Source: Cytophagaceae bacterium (GTDB taxonomy: Bacteria; Bacteroidota; Bacteroidia; Cytophagales; Spirosomataceae). From it: a DNA stretch of 64,000 bases. How positions within the stretch are numbered: position 1 is the stretch's first letter; each line of letters opens with the position of its first letter. Shown here piece by piece: positions 43,524 to 51,924 of this stretch. The notes below the pieces were generated by a model. It ran no database searches. It had not been told where the DNA came from and saw only the letters and a program-made list of their open reading frames with translations. Both the position numbers and the translations under genes were made by a program. The stretch covers positions 117,395 to 181,394 of the forward strand of contig JAIXOL010000029.1 of the NCBI GenBank assembly GCA_027486845.1. Reading direction: 5' to 3'.

Positions 43524-45641
43524 ATGAACAGATTAAAAACAAGATTTTTTCAACGTTTGGCATTAATTATTTTATGCCTCACGTCTGCTTATAGTCATGC
43601 CCAAAATAAGCAAATTGCTACGCAAAATACTATATTAGCGATTGACAATCAAGGCATCTTAACTATTCAATCCAAAACAAATGGCGAAATATCAGTTAGT
43701 ACACCCATAAAAAAGTTGTGGAAACTGACCTTGAAAAATGAAAAAGAAACCAATGATTTTGGCGTAAAAAATTATGATTTTGACCCTTCACAGGAAGTAG
43801 AAATCAACCAAAAAGGAAACGAAATTACATTGACATATAATCAAGTAAAACAAGGAAATCGAATTGTTCCTGTCAAAGCAGTATTTAAGATTTTTGTAAA
43901 AAATGATACCTTTTGCTTTTCAGCTTCTTTGAGCAATACCGATAACGAATGGCTTCTACGTGAATTAACGTACCCCATTTTTACCGATATTAAAACCAAA
44001 AACAACCTTGCCAACGTGTATTTACCGAGTGGTTTAGGACAACGTTTTGAAGACCCTGCCAGCTTCGGAAAGAAAAGTTTTGAGTACCCAAGCGGTAGAG
44101 GTACGATGCAATGGTTTAGTATCAACACTCAAGCAGCAGGTCTTTATATAGCCAGCCACGATGCAAGCCGCAGTAAAAAGCAATTTAATGTTAGCTATTC
44201 AAATGAAGTTAAGTCATTCAATTCTTCGGTTACTTTCCCAATTTTCAAAAACGATTTTGACATGCCTGAAGTAGTCGTAACTACGTATCAGGGGAAATGG
44301 CATGAAGCTGCCAGGCGTTATCGTTCTTGGTACGATTCGCAGTTTAAAATGCCTGAGATTCCGACATGGGTAAAACAGGAAAGCGGCTGGTTGTTGGCTA
44401 TTTTGAAGCAACAAAACGGCTATGTGATGTGGAAATACCACGAACTCGACCAACTCTGCGACATTGCCGAAAAAAATGGTTTCAAAACCATTGGGCTTTT
44501 TGGCTGGGCAAATGGCGGTCATGATTACCTGTATCCCAATTACATTCCCGATGATTTATTAGGTGGCAGACCTGCCCTCAAAGCTGCTATTGAGCGAGCC
44601 CATAAGCGGGGTTTTAAAATAGTAGTTTACGCCAACGGTACGTTGATAGATGCGGGTACAGAATACTATCGTTACGAAGGAAATAATACCATCGCACTGA
44701 AAGAAGATAGGTCTGCCTATACAAGCTCCATTCGCAAGTATAATTCGGCAACTCCCGTAGTCTTTACAGAGGCTTCGTACAGTTCAAAAGTGTGGCGTAA
44801 AACCATGCTCGATTTAGCCCTGCAAGCCCATGAATTGGGTGCTGATGGTATTTTATATGACCAAGTTGGGGTGAAAAATGCTGTATTAAATTTCTCAAAA
44901 ACACAAGACCACATTTTGCCCCAAGAACCTGGAACTAAATATAGGTACATGATGATGCAAGAAATACGAACTGCATTAAAAAAGTTAAATCCAGAATTTG
45001 TGGTAATGACTGAGGGGGTCAACGATGGTGTTTTATCAGATATCGATTATTTCCATGGGTGGGGTGATGGTACTTATCCAGATGCCAATGCTTTTCCAAG
45101 TTTGTTTAAATATACCTTTCCTGAGTTAGTAAAAACCCAACGTCACAGTTCCCCGATGTTACCTCGTTACCATGCCAATTTTGCCACCGTAACAGGTCAA
45201 CGACATGAAATAGAAACCCGCTGGGAAGCAGATGTGAACTATTTGAAATATGGTAAACTGCCCGACGAAAACAGCTATAAAGACGAAGCCTATTTTGCCC
45301 CAAGTGCAAAGCAAATCAATGAAGTGCCTGCGGATGTAGCGACCAAATACCTACACGATTTGATTGCGTTTGAAAATCAAAACGGTGAATTTTTCAGAAC
45401 AGGGAAATTTATTGATGAAGAAGGCTTCACGGTAACGGGGCAAGATGTCATAGCAAAAGGTTTTCAGAATGGTAACCGTTTGGGCATTGTGGTTTGGAAT
45501 AATCACAAAACCGAAAAACGACCCTATCAAATCGAGGTTATGGGCTACCAACTCATTGAAAGCAAAGAACCTGAGACAGATAACAAAGAGAATGCTTTAA
45601 AACCTAACTCAATCCGTTTACTTATTTATACAAAGAAATAA
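43524..45641 (+). CDS. DUF6259-like secreted protein, copy 2
   Basis: The ATG at 43524 (MNRLKTRFFQRLALIILCLT) gives a signal peptide ending YSHAQ and a 705-residue product; an upstream ATG at 43500 adds eight residues. It has the same architecture as copy 1: an N-terminal sandwich (ILAIDNQGILTIQSKTNGEI), a barrel with GWANGGHDYLYPNYIPDD, VYANGTLIDAGTEYYRYEG and a GILYDQVG stretch, and a C-terminal domain with FIDEEGFTVTGQDVIAKGF. The shared Asp (YDQ) and NGGHD suggest a conserved active site. Both copies flank the T9SS beta-helix protein, so the three likely act in sequence on one glycan. No function is assigned. Confidence 0.75.
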   Translation: MNRLKTRFFQRLALIILCLTSAYSHAQNKQIATQNTILAIDNQGILTIQSKTNGEISVSTPIKKLWKLTLKNEKETNDFGVKNYDFDPSQEVEINQKGNEITLTYNQVKQGNRIVPVKAVFKIFVKNDTFCFSASLSNTDNEWLLRELTYPIFTDIKTKNNLANVYLPSGLGQRFEDPASFGKKSFEYPSGRGTMQWFSINTQAAGLYIASHDASRSKKQFNVSYSNEVKSFNSSVTFPIFKNDFDMPEVVVTTYQGKWHEAARRYRSWYDSQFKMPEIPTWVKQESGWLLAILKQQNGYVMWKYHELDQLCDIAEKNGFKTIGLFGWANGGHDYLYPNYIPDDLLGGRPALKAAIERAHKRGFKIVVYANGTLIDAGTEYYRYEGNNTIALKEDRSAYTSSIRKYNSATPVVFTEASYSSKVWRKTMLDLALQAHELGADGILYDQVGVKNAVLNFSKTQDHILPQEPGTKYRYMMMQEIRTALKKLNPEFVVMTEGVNDGVLSDIDYFHGWGDGTYPDANAFPSLFKYTFPELVKTQRHSSPMLPRYHANFATVTGQRHEIETRWEADVNYLKYGKLPDENSYKDEAYFAPSAKQINEVPADVATKYLHDLIAFENQNGEFFRTGKFIDEEGFTVTGQDVIAKGFQNGNRLGIVVWNNHKTEKRPYQIEVMGYQLIESKEPETDNKENALKPNSIRLLIYTKK

Positions 45642-45653
45642 TCAAGATTTAAA

Positions 45654-46409
45654 ATGGCTTTAGAATTAGAAGGAAAAATAGCCTTAGTAACGGGAGCTGC
45701 AAGAGGCATTGGCAAAGGTATCGCTTTGGTTTTAGCTGAAAAGGGGGCAGATATTGTCATCAATGACAAAAAAATGAACTACGAAGGCGAAGCTCTTTCA
45801 AGTCAGATTCAGGCAATGGGTCGGAAAACACTACTTATTGAAGCCGATGTAAGCGTTGAAAGTGAGGTAAAACAATTGTTTTCTGCTATTCATAAACATT
45901 TCGGATGTTTGGATATTTTGGTAAACAATGCGGGAACATCACAAGCCAAGGATATTTTTGAATCCACCTTAGAAGACTGGCGATACATCATTGATACCAA
46001 TCTCACCAGTTGTTTTTTATGCTCAAAAGAAGCCATGAATCTGATGGCAAAACAACAATCAGGCAGAATTATTAACATTAGTTCGGTTGTCGGGGAGCGA
46101 GGAGCTTTATTCGGGCACGTGCATTATGCAGCGACCAAAAGTGGTATGCTTGGTATGACCAAAACACTTGCTCGCACGGGTGCTCCATTAGGTATTACTG
46201 TCAATGCGGTTGCCCCAGGCATCATCGAAACAGAATTATTATTCAAAACACATGGTGTAGAAGGTGTTGAAAAACTAAGTGCCTCCATTCCGTTGGGCTT
46301 GGGCAAACCACGCAGCATTGGGTTGGCGGTTGCTTATTTGGCAGGCGAAGGGGGCAATTATATTACAGGCACTGCCATTGATGTCAATGGAGGAATAAAC
46401 ATGCGATAA
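45654..46409 (+). CDS. SDR-family oxidoreductase, first of a four-gene sugar-acid module
   Basis: This 251-residue classical SDR has TGAARGIGKG near residue 14, NNAGTSQ near 89, a catalytic Ser in ISSVVGERG and Tyr-Lys in YAATK near 156. It begins 12 bases after the DUF6259 copy 2 and is followed by an MFS transporter, a UlaG-like protein and an enolase-superfamily dehydratase. The order fits oxidation of an imported aldose to its lactone, lactone opening, then dehydration to a 2-keto-3-deoxy acid. The exact sugar is unknown. All key residues are present, unlike the SDR at 29276. Confidence 0.82.
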   Translation: MALELEGKIALVTGAARGIGKGIALVLAEKGADIVINDKKMNYEGEALSSQIQAMGRKTLLIEADVSVESEVKQLFSAIHKHFGCLDILVNNAGTSQAKDIFESTLEDWRYIIDTNLTSCFLCSKEAMNLMAKQQSGRIINISSVVGERGALFGHVHYAATKSGMLGMTKTLARTGAPLGITVNAVAPGIIETELLFKTHGVEGVEKLSASIPLGLGKPRSIGLAVAYLAGEGGNYITGTAIDVNGGINMR

Positions 46410-46412
46410 GTG

Positions 46413-47657
46413 ATGCAGAAAAATAACAGTTTTTACAAGTGGGAATTACTGATTTGGTTGTGGTTGGCTTACTTTTTCAACCAAGGTGACCGTCAGATTT
46501 TTAATATTGCTCTACCACTCATCAAAGCCGATTTAGGGCTATCCGATGCCCAATTAGGTCTGGTAGGGTCTATTTTCATCCTTACATTGGGCGTTTGTTT
46601 CCCGATTGCAGGTTTTGTGGGAGACATTTTCAATCGTAAAAAAATAGTAGGTTATAGTCTTCTTTTTTGGAGCTTAGCTACCTTTTTAACGGGTTTTGGC
46701 AGTTCTTTAGTGCATTTGATTATTCTTCGTAGTCTTTCTGTCGGTGGTGGCGAAGCATTTTATGCCCCTGCTGCCAATGGACTTATCGGGCAATTTCACC
46801 AAAAATCACGGGCGTTCGCAATGTCCATTCATCAAACTTCGCTTTATACTGGAGTCATTGTGAGCGGAGCATTGGGTGGGTATATTGCCCAAGCCTACGG
46901 ATGGAAAAATACATTTTTTCTTTATGGAGGTGCAGGAGTGCTTTTAGCAATTATCCTCTTTTGGCGTTTACAACCAACAGTTTCAGCTATGTCAGATTTG
47001 ACATGGAACGACCAAAAGCGATTCATCAAAGCATCAAGTATGGAACTTATCAGTAAACCATCGGCTATACTTTTATGCGTTGCATTTTTGTCATTAGTGA
47101 TTGTAAATATTGGTTATACTACATGGATGCCCACTTTTTTGCACGAAAAATTTAATTTGTCAATAGCCGAGGCAGGTTTTAATTCCATGTTTTATCACCA
47201 CGTTTTTGCTTTTGCTGGAGTTATAATTGGCGGTATTCTTTCTGACAAATTAGCTTTGAAGGCAACTAAAAATCGCTTAATCATTCAAAGTTTAGGGTTG
47301 TTGATGGGTGTGCCGTTTATCTACGGGATGGGGCAGGCCGAAAGCACTTTTTTGACGTATGTTGCCCTTTCAGGCTTTGGCTTTTTCCGAGGTCTATACG
47401 AAGCCAATCTTTATGCAACGCTTTTTGCCGTTATTGAGCCTGCTTATCGCTCTACCTCGGTGGGTCTGTCTGCTATGTTTGCCTTTATCATTGCATCATT
47501 AGTGCCTTTTTTGTTGGGCTATTTAAAACCAACTTTGGGGCTTGCCAATGGGCTTTCGGCTTTAAGTGGCTCTTATCTTATTGGAGGAATTGCCATTTTG
47601 ATTGCCCTCCGATTTTATTTTCAAAAAGATAGTCAGTTAAAAACGGAAGAATTATGA
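46413..47657 (+). CDS. MFS transporter
   Basis: The ATG at 46413 gives a 414-residue inner-membrane protein with about 12 hydrophobic segments; a GTG at 46410 is also in frame. AYFFNQGDRQIFNIALPLIK and DIFNRKKIVGYSLLFWSLAT are MFS hallmarks, the latter holding the loop 2-3 motif. It resembles the spinster/ACS branch that carries sugar acids and other anions. Located between the SDR and the UlaG-like gene, it likely imports the monosaccharide or acid released by the region 3 enzymes (inference). It overlaps the next gene by four bases. Confidence 0.85.
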   Translation: MQKNNSFYKWELLIWLWLAYFFNQGDRQIFNIALPLIKADLGLSDAQLGLVGSIFILTLGVCFPIAGFVGDIFNRKKIVGYSLLFWSLATFLTGFGSSLVHLIILRSLSVGGGEAFYAPAANGLIGQFHQKSRAFAMSIHQTSLYTGVIVSGALGGYIAQAYGWKNTFFLYGGAGVLLAIILFWRLQPTVSAMSDLTWNDQKRFIKASSMELISKPSAILLCVAFLSLVIVNIGYTTWMPTFLHEKFNLSIAEAGFNSMFYHHVFAFAGVIIGGILSDKLALKATKNRLIIQSLGLLMGVPFIYGMGQAESTFLTYVALSGFGFFRGLYEANLYATLFAVIEPAYRSTSVGLSAMFAFIIASLVPFLLGYLKPTLGLANGLSALSGSYLIGGIAILIALRFYFQKDSQLKTEEL

Positions 47658-48364
47658 AAGTCACTTGGCTTGGACAAAGCGGTTTTCTATTTGAAAGCCG
47701 TGGTGAAAAATTATTGATTGACCCATTTTACAGCGACATAGTTGAACAAAAGGAGGGCTTTAAACGCCTAATGCAAGCACCTATTCCAATTGAAGGTTTA
47801 GACCCCTCAGTCATTTTCATTACGCACAATCACCTCGACCATTTTGACCCAATAACTTTGCCTGAAATTCATGCTTTCTATCCTAAAATACCCATAATAG
47901 GTCCTGAAAGCGTAATGAAAAAAGCCATAGAAATGAATTTCACATCCTCAGTATTAACATATATTGAAAAGGGTAAAACGATAGAAATCGGCAATTTTAA
48001 GATAACTGCTACGGCTGCCTATCACAGCGACCCTTTTTCGGTAGGTTGCTTGATTGAGGTGGGTGATAAGTATATCTATTATAGTGGCGATACTCTTTTA
48101 ACGGATACTCTTTTTGACGACATTGTATTACTCAAACAACGTCCGATTGATATCGTTTTTATTGTCATAAATGGACGTTTGGGTAATATGAATGTACAAG
48201 AAGCCATCGAATTGACTACACAATTAAACCCAAAATTAGCCATTCCGATGCACTATGGTATGTTTGCTGAAAATACCGAAGACCCATCAATTTTTATCAA
48301 CGGCTGTGCAAAGAGGAGTATAAAATCAATTGAATTAAAACTTGGAAAAGAAACTGAATTATGA
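47654..48364 (+). CDS. UlaG-like metallo-beta-lactamase-fold hydrolase (probable lactonase)
   Basis: This 236-residue protein has the metal-binding motif THNHLDHFDP near residue 60 and later ligands in YYSGDTLLTDT near 138 and MHYGMFAENTEDPSIF near 200. The HYGMF-x2-N-x2-DP pattern is typical of the UlaG branch, whose best-known member opens ascorbate-6-phosphate lactone. No signal peptide is present, so it acts in the cytoplasm. Between a sugar dehydrogenase and an acid dehydratase, opening of an aldonolactone is the natural role. It overlaps both neighbours by four bases, indicating a tightly coupled module. Confidence 0.83.
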   Translation: MKVTWLGQSGFLFESRGEKLLIDPFYSDIVEQKEGFKRLMQAPIPIEGLDPSVIFITHNHLDHFDPITLPEIHAFYPKIPIIGPESVMKKAIEMNFTSSVLTYIEKGKTIEIGNFKITATAAYHSDPFSVGCLIEVGDKYIYYSGDTLLTDTLFDDIVLLKQRPIDIVFIVINGRLGNMNVQEAIELTTQLNPKLAIPMHYGMFAENTEDPSIFINGCAKRSIKSIELKLGKETEL

Positions 48365-49536
48365 AAATAACAGGAATAGAAACGTATATCTGCCATGCCT
48401 ATCGTACCAATTGGGTATTTGTAAAAGTATTGACTAACATTGATGGCTTACATGGCGTTGGTGAAGCTACCTTAGAATACAAAGAACACACTGTCGCTCA
48501 AGCCTGCAAAGAATTGGAACGAACGCTCATTGGCAAAGACCCTCATCGAATTGAGGAAATATGGCACAATGCTTACCGTGATGCTTATTGGCGTGGTGGT
48601 GCGGTATTAATGTCGGCACTTTCAGCCATTGAGATGGCTCTTTGGGACATAAAGGGAAAAGACTTGGGTGTCCCTGTTTATCAGTTATTGGGCGGTAAAG
48701 TAAGAGAAAGCATACCTTGTTACGCTAACGGCTGGTTTGCTCCCGCCAAAACTCCTGATGAATTTGCTGAAAAAGCTAAACAAGCTGTAGCACAAGGTTT
48801 TAAAGCCTTGAAATGGGACCCTTTCGGTAGTTCATATCTACAAATTGAACGTAAACAACTTAATGAAGCCATCGCCTGCGTGGGTGCGGTGTATGATGCT
48901 GTGAAAGACAGTGCTGATATTATTATTGAAGGTCACGGGCGTTTTGATATTCCTACCGCAGTAAGAGTTGGACAGGCATTGGGTGATTTTGATATTTTAT
49001 GGTTTGAAGAGCCTATACCGCCACAAAATCTGGAAGGATTAGCAGAAGTAAAACGACGGGTAAATGTACCCATTTCGGCAGGAGAACGCCTTTACAATCG
49101 TTGGGAATTCAGAAGTTTGTTTGAATTAAAAGCGGCTGATTTTATCCAACCAGATGTCAGTCATGCAGGTGGCATCATGGAACTGAAAAAAATAGCAGCA
49201 ATGGCAGAAGCATATCACATTCCTATTTGCCCGCACAACCCAAGTGGACCTATTGCCAATGCCGCTACCTTACAATTAGCTGCCTGCGTTCCCAATTTCT
49301 ATTTGCTTGAAACCATGAGCAGCGATGTGCCATGGAGAAAAAGTATCAGTACCGAAGAAGTAAAGTTTGAAAATGGTGAAATGTTTATTTCAGATAAACC
49401 TGGTTTAGGTATTGATATCAATATCGAAGAAATCAAAAAACATCCTTTTGAACCCAAGGAATTACGACACTATAAAGGCACTTTGACGGATATTCGTCCT
49501 GCTGATGCGGAGAGTTATTTTGAAATTAACCAATAA
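48361..49536 (+). CDS. Mandelate racemase/muconate lactonizing enzyme family dehydratase (galactonate dehydratase-like)
   Basis: This 391-residue enolase-superfamily protein has an N-terminal capping domain (THE start MKITGIETYICHAYRTNWVF) and a barrel with FKALKWDPFG near residue 160. The metal ligands lie near IIEGHGRFD (about 195), LWFEEPIPP (about 220) and SAGERLYNRW (about 245). ICPHNPSGPIANAATLQLAA near 295 is close to galactonate dehydratase members, where the His is catalytic. The enzyme would dehydrate a sugar acid to the 2-keto-3-deoxy acid with Mg. The absence of a clear aldolase or kinase after it means the next step is encoded elsewhere. It is the last gene of region 3. Confidence 0.83.
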   Translation: MKITGIETYICHAYRTNWVFVKVLTNIDGLHGVGEATLEYKEHTVAQACKELERTLIGKDPHRIEEIWHNAYRDAYWRGGAVLMSALSAIEMALWDIKGKDLGVPVYQLLGGKVRESIPCYANGWFAPAKTPDEFAEKAKQAVAQGFKALKWDPFGSSYLQIERKQLNEAIACVGAVYDAVKDSADIIIEGHGRFDIPTAVRVGQALGDFDILWFEEPIPPQNLEGLAEVKRRVNVPISAGERLYNRWEFRSLFELKAADFIQPDVSHAGGIMELKKIAAMAEAYHIPICPHNPSGPIANAATLQLAACVPNFYLLETMSSDVPWRKSISTEEVKFENGEMFISDKPGLGIDINIEEIKKHPFEPKELRHYKGTLTDIRPADAESYFEINQ

Positions 49537-49893
49537 TAAGTGTCAAATCTAATGAAGACAAAAGAAAGCATTTAAACAGTCATGACAAATCTTAGAGGGT
49601 GAACTTTACTACAAATGTTTACCCTAGGATTTATCGATTAAGTATATATTTTCTACTAATCCTTGATGGAACAGACATAAAGCTCTACACCCATTTGAGG
49701 TTTTATTGTTATGAAAATACCTCTTTATCTTTTACAAAACGAGAACTAGTGACTTCCTGTTTCTTTTTTTGAACTGTATTTTAACTCAAAATTTGCTCTA
49801 TTTCACATAAAAGCCATATTCTAAAAAAACCAAACCATGGTGTATATCCATCCGCAAAATGTTTCACAATGAAATTTAATATTTTAAAGAATA

Positions 49894-49928
49894 TTGATAA
49901 TATTTCACCAGTATTTAATAATATTTCA
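49894..49928 (+). promoter_or_regulatory. 35-bp element, copy 2, probable AraC-type binding site
   Basis: It matches the element at 25781-25815 at 30 of 35 positions, same strand. Two identical half-sites TAATATTTCA lie at 49898-49907 and 49919-49928, 21 bases apart. It starts 59 bases before the TAnnTTTG box at 49953, the same offset as copy 1. The 24 bases between element and box are not conserved, so the spacing is likely functional. Confidence 0.6.
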
Positions 49929-49952
49929 ATAAGACTCAACATTTAAAAATAC

Positions 49953-49960
49953 TAACTTTG
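49953..49960 (+). promoter_or_regulatory. Putative -7 box of the ECF sigma gene
   Basis: TAACTTTG matches TAnnTTTG and lies 19 bases before the TTG start at 49980. No good -33 TTTG is visible, which fits activator dependence. Confidence 0.5.
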
Positions 49961-49979
49961 CATTAAATAATACTATTTA

Positions 49980-50588
49980 TTGGATAAGTTAAGGACAAAT
50001 AACGAAAAACTAAGTGACTCAACACTATGGAATCAGCTAAGATCGGGTGACGAAGAAGCTTTTTCTTTATTATTTGAAAGGTATTATAGTCCGCTTGTCA
50101 ACTACGGCAAAACTTTAATGTCAGAATCAGACATTGTAAAAGACTGTGTACAAGATGTATTTGTTAATATATGGTCCTACCGTTATAAATTAAATGACGC
50201 CATCGCAATAAGGGCTTACCTGTTATCATGTGTACGTAAACGTATTGCTAGATATCATGAACGTGAACACATTTTTTCAAAGGTAAAAGATGTTGATTCT
50301 CTTGATTTTTTATTTGATTTCTCCATCGAAGAGCAACTCATAGCCGATGAAACAATGGCTATAAAAGTTCAACAATTGAATAGACTTATTAATTATTTAC
50401 CTACACGACAAAAAGAAGCTCTGTATCTTCGTTATCATCAGGGGCTTTCGGTCGAACAAGTTGCAGAGGTATTAAATATGAACTACCAATCTACCAAAAA
50501 TCTTCTTCACAGAGCAATTCTTCAACTGCGTAAAGATTTTCCTATCTCTGTTTTGGCTCTATTTGTAGAATTTTCAATAAATCATTAA
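49980..50588 (+). CDS. ECF RNA polymerase sigma factor (FecI-like)
   Basis: The protein has 202 residues. The frame opens at a TTG at 49980; no ATG exists before residue 47, so TTG is the likely start. Region 2 is visible as LFERYYSPLVNYGKTLM and VKDCVQDVFVNIWSY, and region 4 as LPTRQKEALYLRYHQGLS with VEQVAEVLNMNYQSTKNLLH. Such sigma factors are held by a FecR anti-sigma and released when an STN-containing SusC senses its substrate; all three parts follow here in order. The upstream 35-bp element implies an extra layer of AraC-type control on sigma synthesis (inference). Confidence 0.9.
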   Translation: MDKLRTNNEKLSDSTLWNQLRSGDEEAFSLLFERYYSPLVNYGKTLMSESDIVKDCVQDVFVNIWSYRYKLNDAIAIRAYLLSCVRKRIARYHEREHIFSKVKDVDSLDFLFDFSIEEQLIADETMAIKVQQLNRLINYLPTRQKEALYLRYHQGLSVEQVAEVLNMNYQSTKNLLHRAILQLRKDFPISVLALFVEFSINH

Positions 50589-50666
50589 TTTTTTTCAAAA
50601 AAAAGTACAATTTATTGAGTACCAATTTTTATTGTTGTCCTCTCTGTATCTGAAATCATAATTCAG

Positions 50667-51770
50667 ATGCAAAACCGAAATTCCTACAAAAAAATAGAAG
50701 ACTTCTTATCAGATGAGTCCTTCCAAAGATGGGTTAGACGCAACGAAGACCTAACACATTGGGAAGAATGGACTTTAGAAAGTACAGAAAGAGCAAAATT
50801 GGTTGAAGAAGCTCGACTCTGGATACTTGCTATGAAAGTCGAGGAAACTGAAATATCTAATGAAGAAACACAATTGGCTCTTCAAAAAACTTGGGAAAGT
50901 ATCGCCCAGTCAAACAAGCGTTCGCCAATCAAAGTAATTTGGCAATCTAATTGGTTTAAGTCTGCGGCTGCGATGATAGTTATTGGACTCACTACACTTA
51001 TTTATTTTACTTCAGAAACAAAAATCGCAACAAATACAACTATTACTTATCAAGAGTTAGTCGAAAAAGATTCAGATGGTTTAATTGAGCAAACAAATAA
51101 TTCAGATAAACCGCAACTCATTACACTCTCCGATGCAAGTTCAGTTTTACTTCAACCTAAAAGTAAATTGAGTTATCCAAAAACATTTACAGGCAATGAA
51201 CGCAAAGTTTATCTTTCAGGCGAAGGCTTCTTTGAAATAAGCAAAGACCCTAAAAAGCCATTTTATGTGTATGCCAACGAGACAATAACAAAGGTTTATG
51301 GTACAAGTTTTAGAGTCGTAGCTTATTCAAACCAGCCAAATGTGGAGGTTTTAGTTAGGACTGGAAAGGTAAAAGTAAGTTCAAATCAAGATATTAAAAA
51401 TGCTCCTATCGAAGAGGTCATGCTTTTACCTAACCAAGCCGCAAGATTTCTACGTAAAAAACTACTTTTTGAAAAAATATTGGATATTACTCAAGATAAA
51501 CCATTGTTGGCAACTACCAATTCGATAGAGCAATTAAGCTTTGAGTTTAAGGATATTCCTGTTTCCCAAATTTTCAGAACCATCGAACAAGGATATTTGG
51601 TTTCTATTGATTATCCGACAGAAAAATTAAATAGCTGTTATCTCACTACTTCACTAAGCGATGAACCTTTGCCAGAGAAATTGAAGATTATTTGCGAGAG
51701 TTTGGGCAATAATACCCGATACGAGATGAATGGCAATCATATAATAATAATTTCAAATGGATGTAACTAA
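50667..51770 (+). CDS. FecR-family anti-sigma factor
   Basis: The protein has 367 residues. The N-terminal cytoplasmic part (about 1-100) should bind the sigma factor. A single membrane helix follows at about 103-120 (FKSAAAMIVIGLTTLIYF), then the periplasmic FecR domain (LITLSDASSVLLQPKSKLSY near residue 150, FYVYANETITKVYGTSFRV near 197). The C-terminal DUF4974-like region (LSFEFKDIPVSQIFRTIEQG near 290) contacts the STN domain of SusC. It transmits the substrate signal from the outer membrane to the ECF sigma at 49980. The gene begins 78 bases after the sigma stop. Confidence 0.92.
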   Translation: MQNRNSYKKIEDFLSDESFQRWVRRNEDLTHWEEWTLESTERAKLVEEARLWILAMKVEETEISNEETQLALQKTWESIAQSNKRSPIKVIWQSNWFKSAAAMIVIGLTTLIYFTSETKIATNTTITYQELVEKDSDGLIEQTNNSDKPQLITLSDASSVLLQPKSKLSYPKTFTGNERKVYLSGEGFFEISKDPKKPFYVYANETITKVYGTSFRVVAYSNQPNVEVLVRTGKVKVSSNQDIKNAPIEEVMLLPNQAARFLRKKLLFEKILDITQDKPLLATTNSIEQLSFEFKDIPVSQIFRTIEQGYLVSIDYPTEKLNSCYLTTSLSDEPLPEKLKIICESLGNNTRYEMNGNHIIIISNGCN

Positions 51771-51810
51771 CCCACTTTAAGAGCCTATGACATAAAAATT
51801 AAATAAAAAA

Positions 51811-51841
51811 AGCGTCGAAATGCTGTAACATTTCAGACGCT
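51811..51841 (+). terminator. Hairpin between fecR and susC
   Basis: AGCGTCGAAATG (51811-51822) pairs with CATTTCAGACGCT (51829-51841), with one bulged base, around a 6-base loop. An A-run precedes it, and only a short CCAAAAATTTT follows, so it would terminate better on the opposite strand. It probably separates low sigma/anti-sigma expression from high susCD expression. Confidence 0.55.
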
Positions 51842-51924
51842 CCAAAAATTTTCCAAAGTCCTCAGTAAAGGTTTGGAAAAAAGCCAACACCAATCAAAAA
51901 GTATCAACCTTATCAATCAAAAGT

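Larger units (their letters stand above)
49537..49979. other. 443-base intergenic region before the ECF sigma gene
   Basis: No convincing gene is present. The left two-thirds are AT-rich sequence without clear structure, including TTTCACA at 49801 and 49862. The right part holds the 35-bp element copy 2 (49894-49928) and a TAnnTTTG box (49953-49960). No strong terminator is visible for the region 3 operon that ends at 49536. Confidence 0.6.

Noticed and set aside
49537..49979. A small gene in the 443-base gap before the sigma gene.
   Set aside because: No frame of useful length with a plausible start or known motif; the right part is better explained as a regulatory region.
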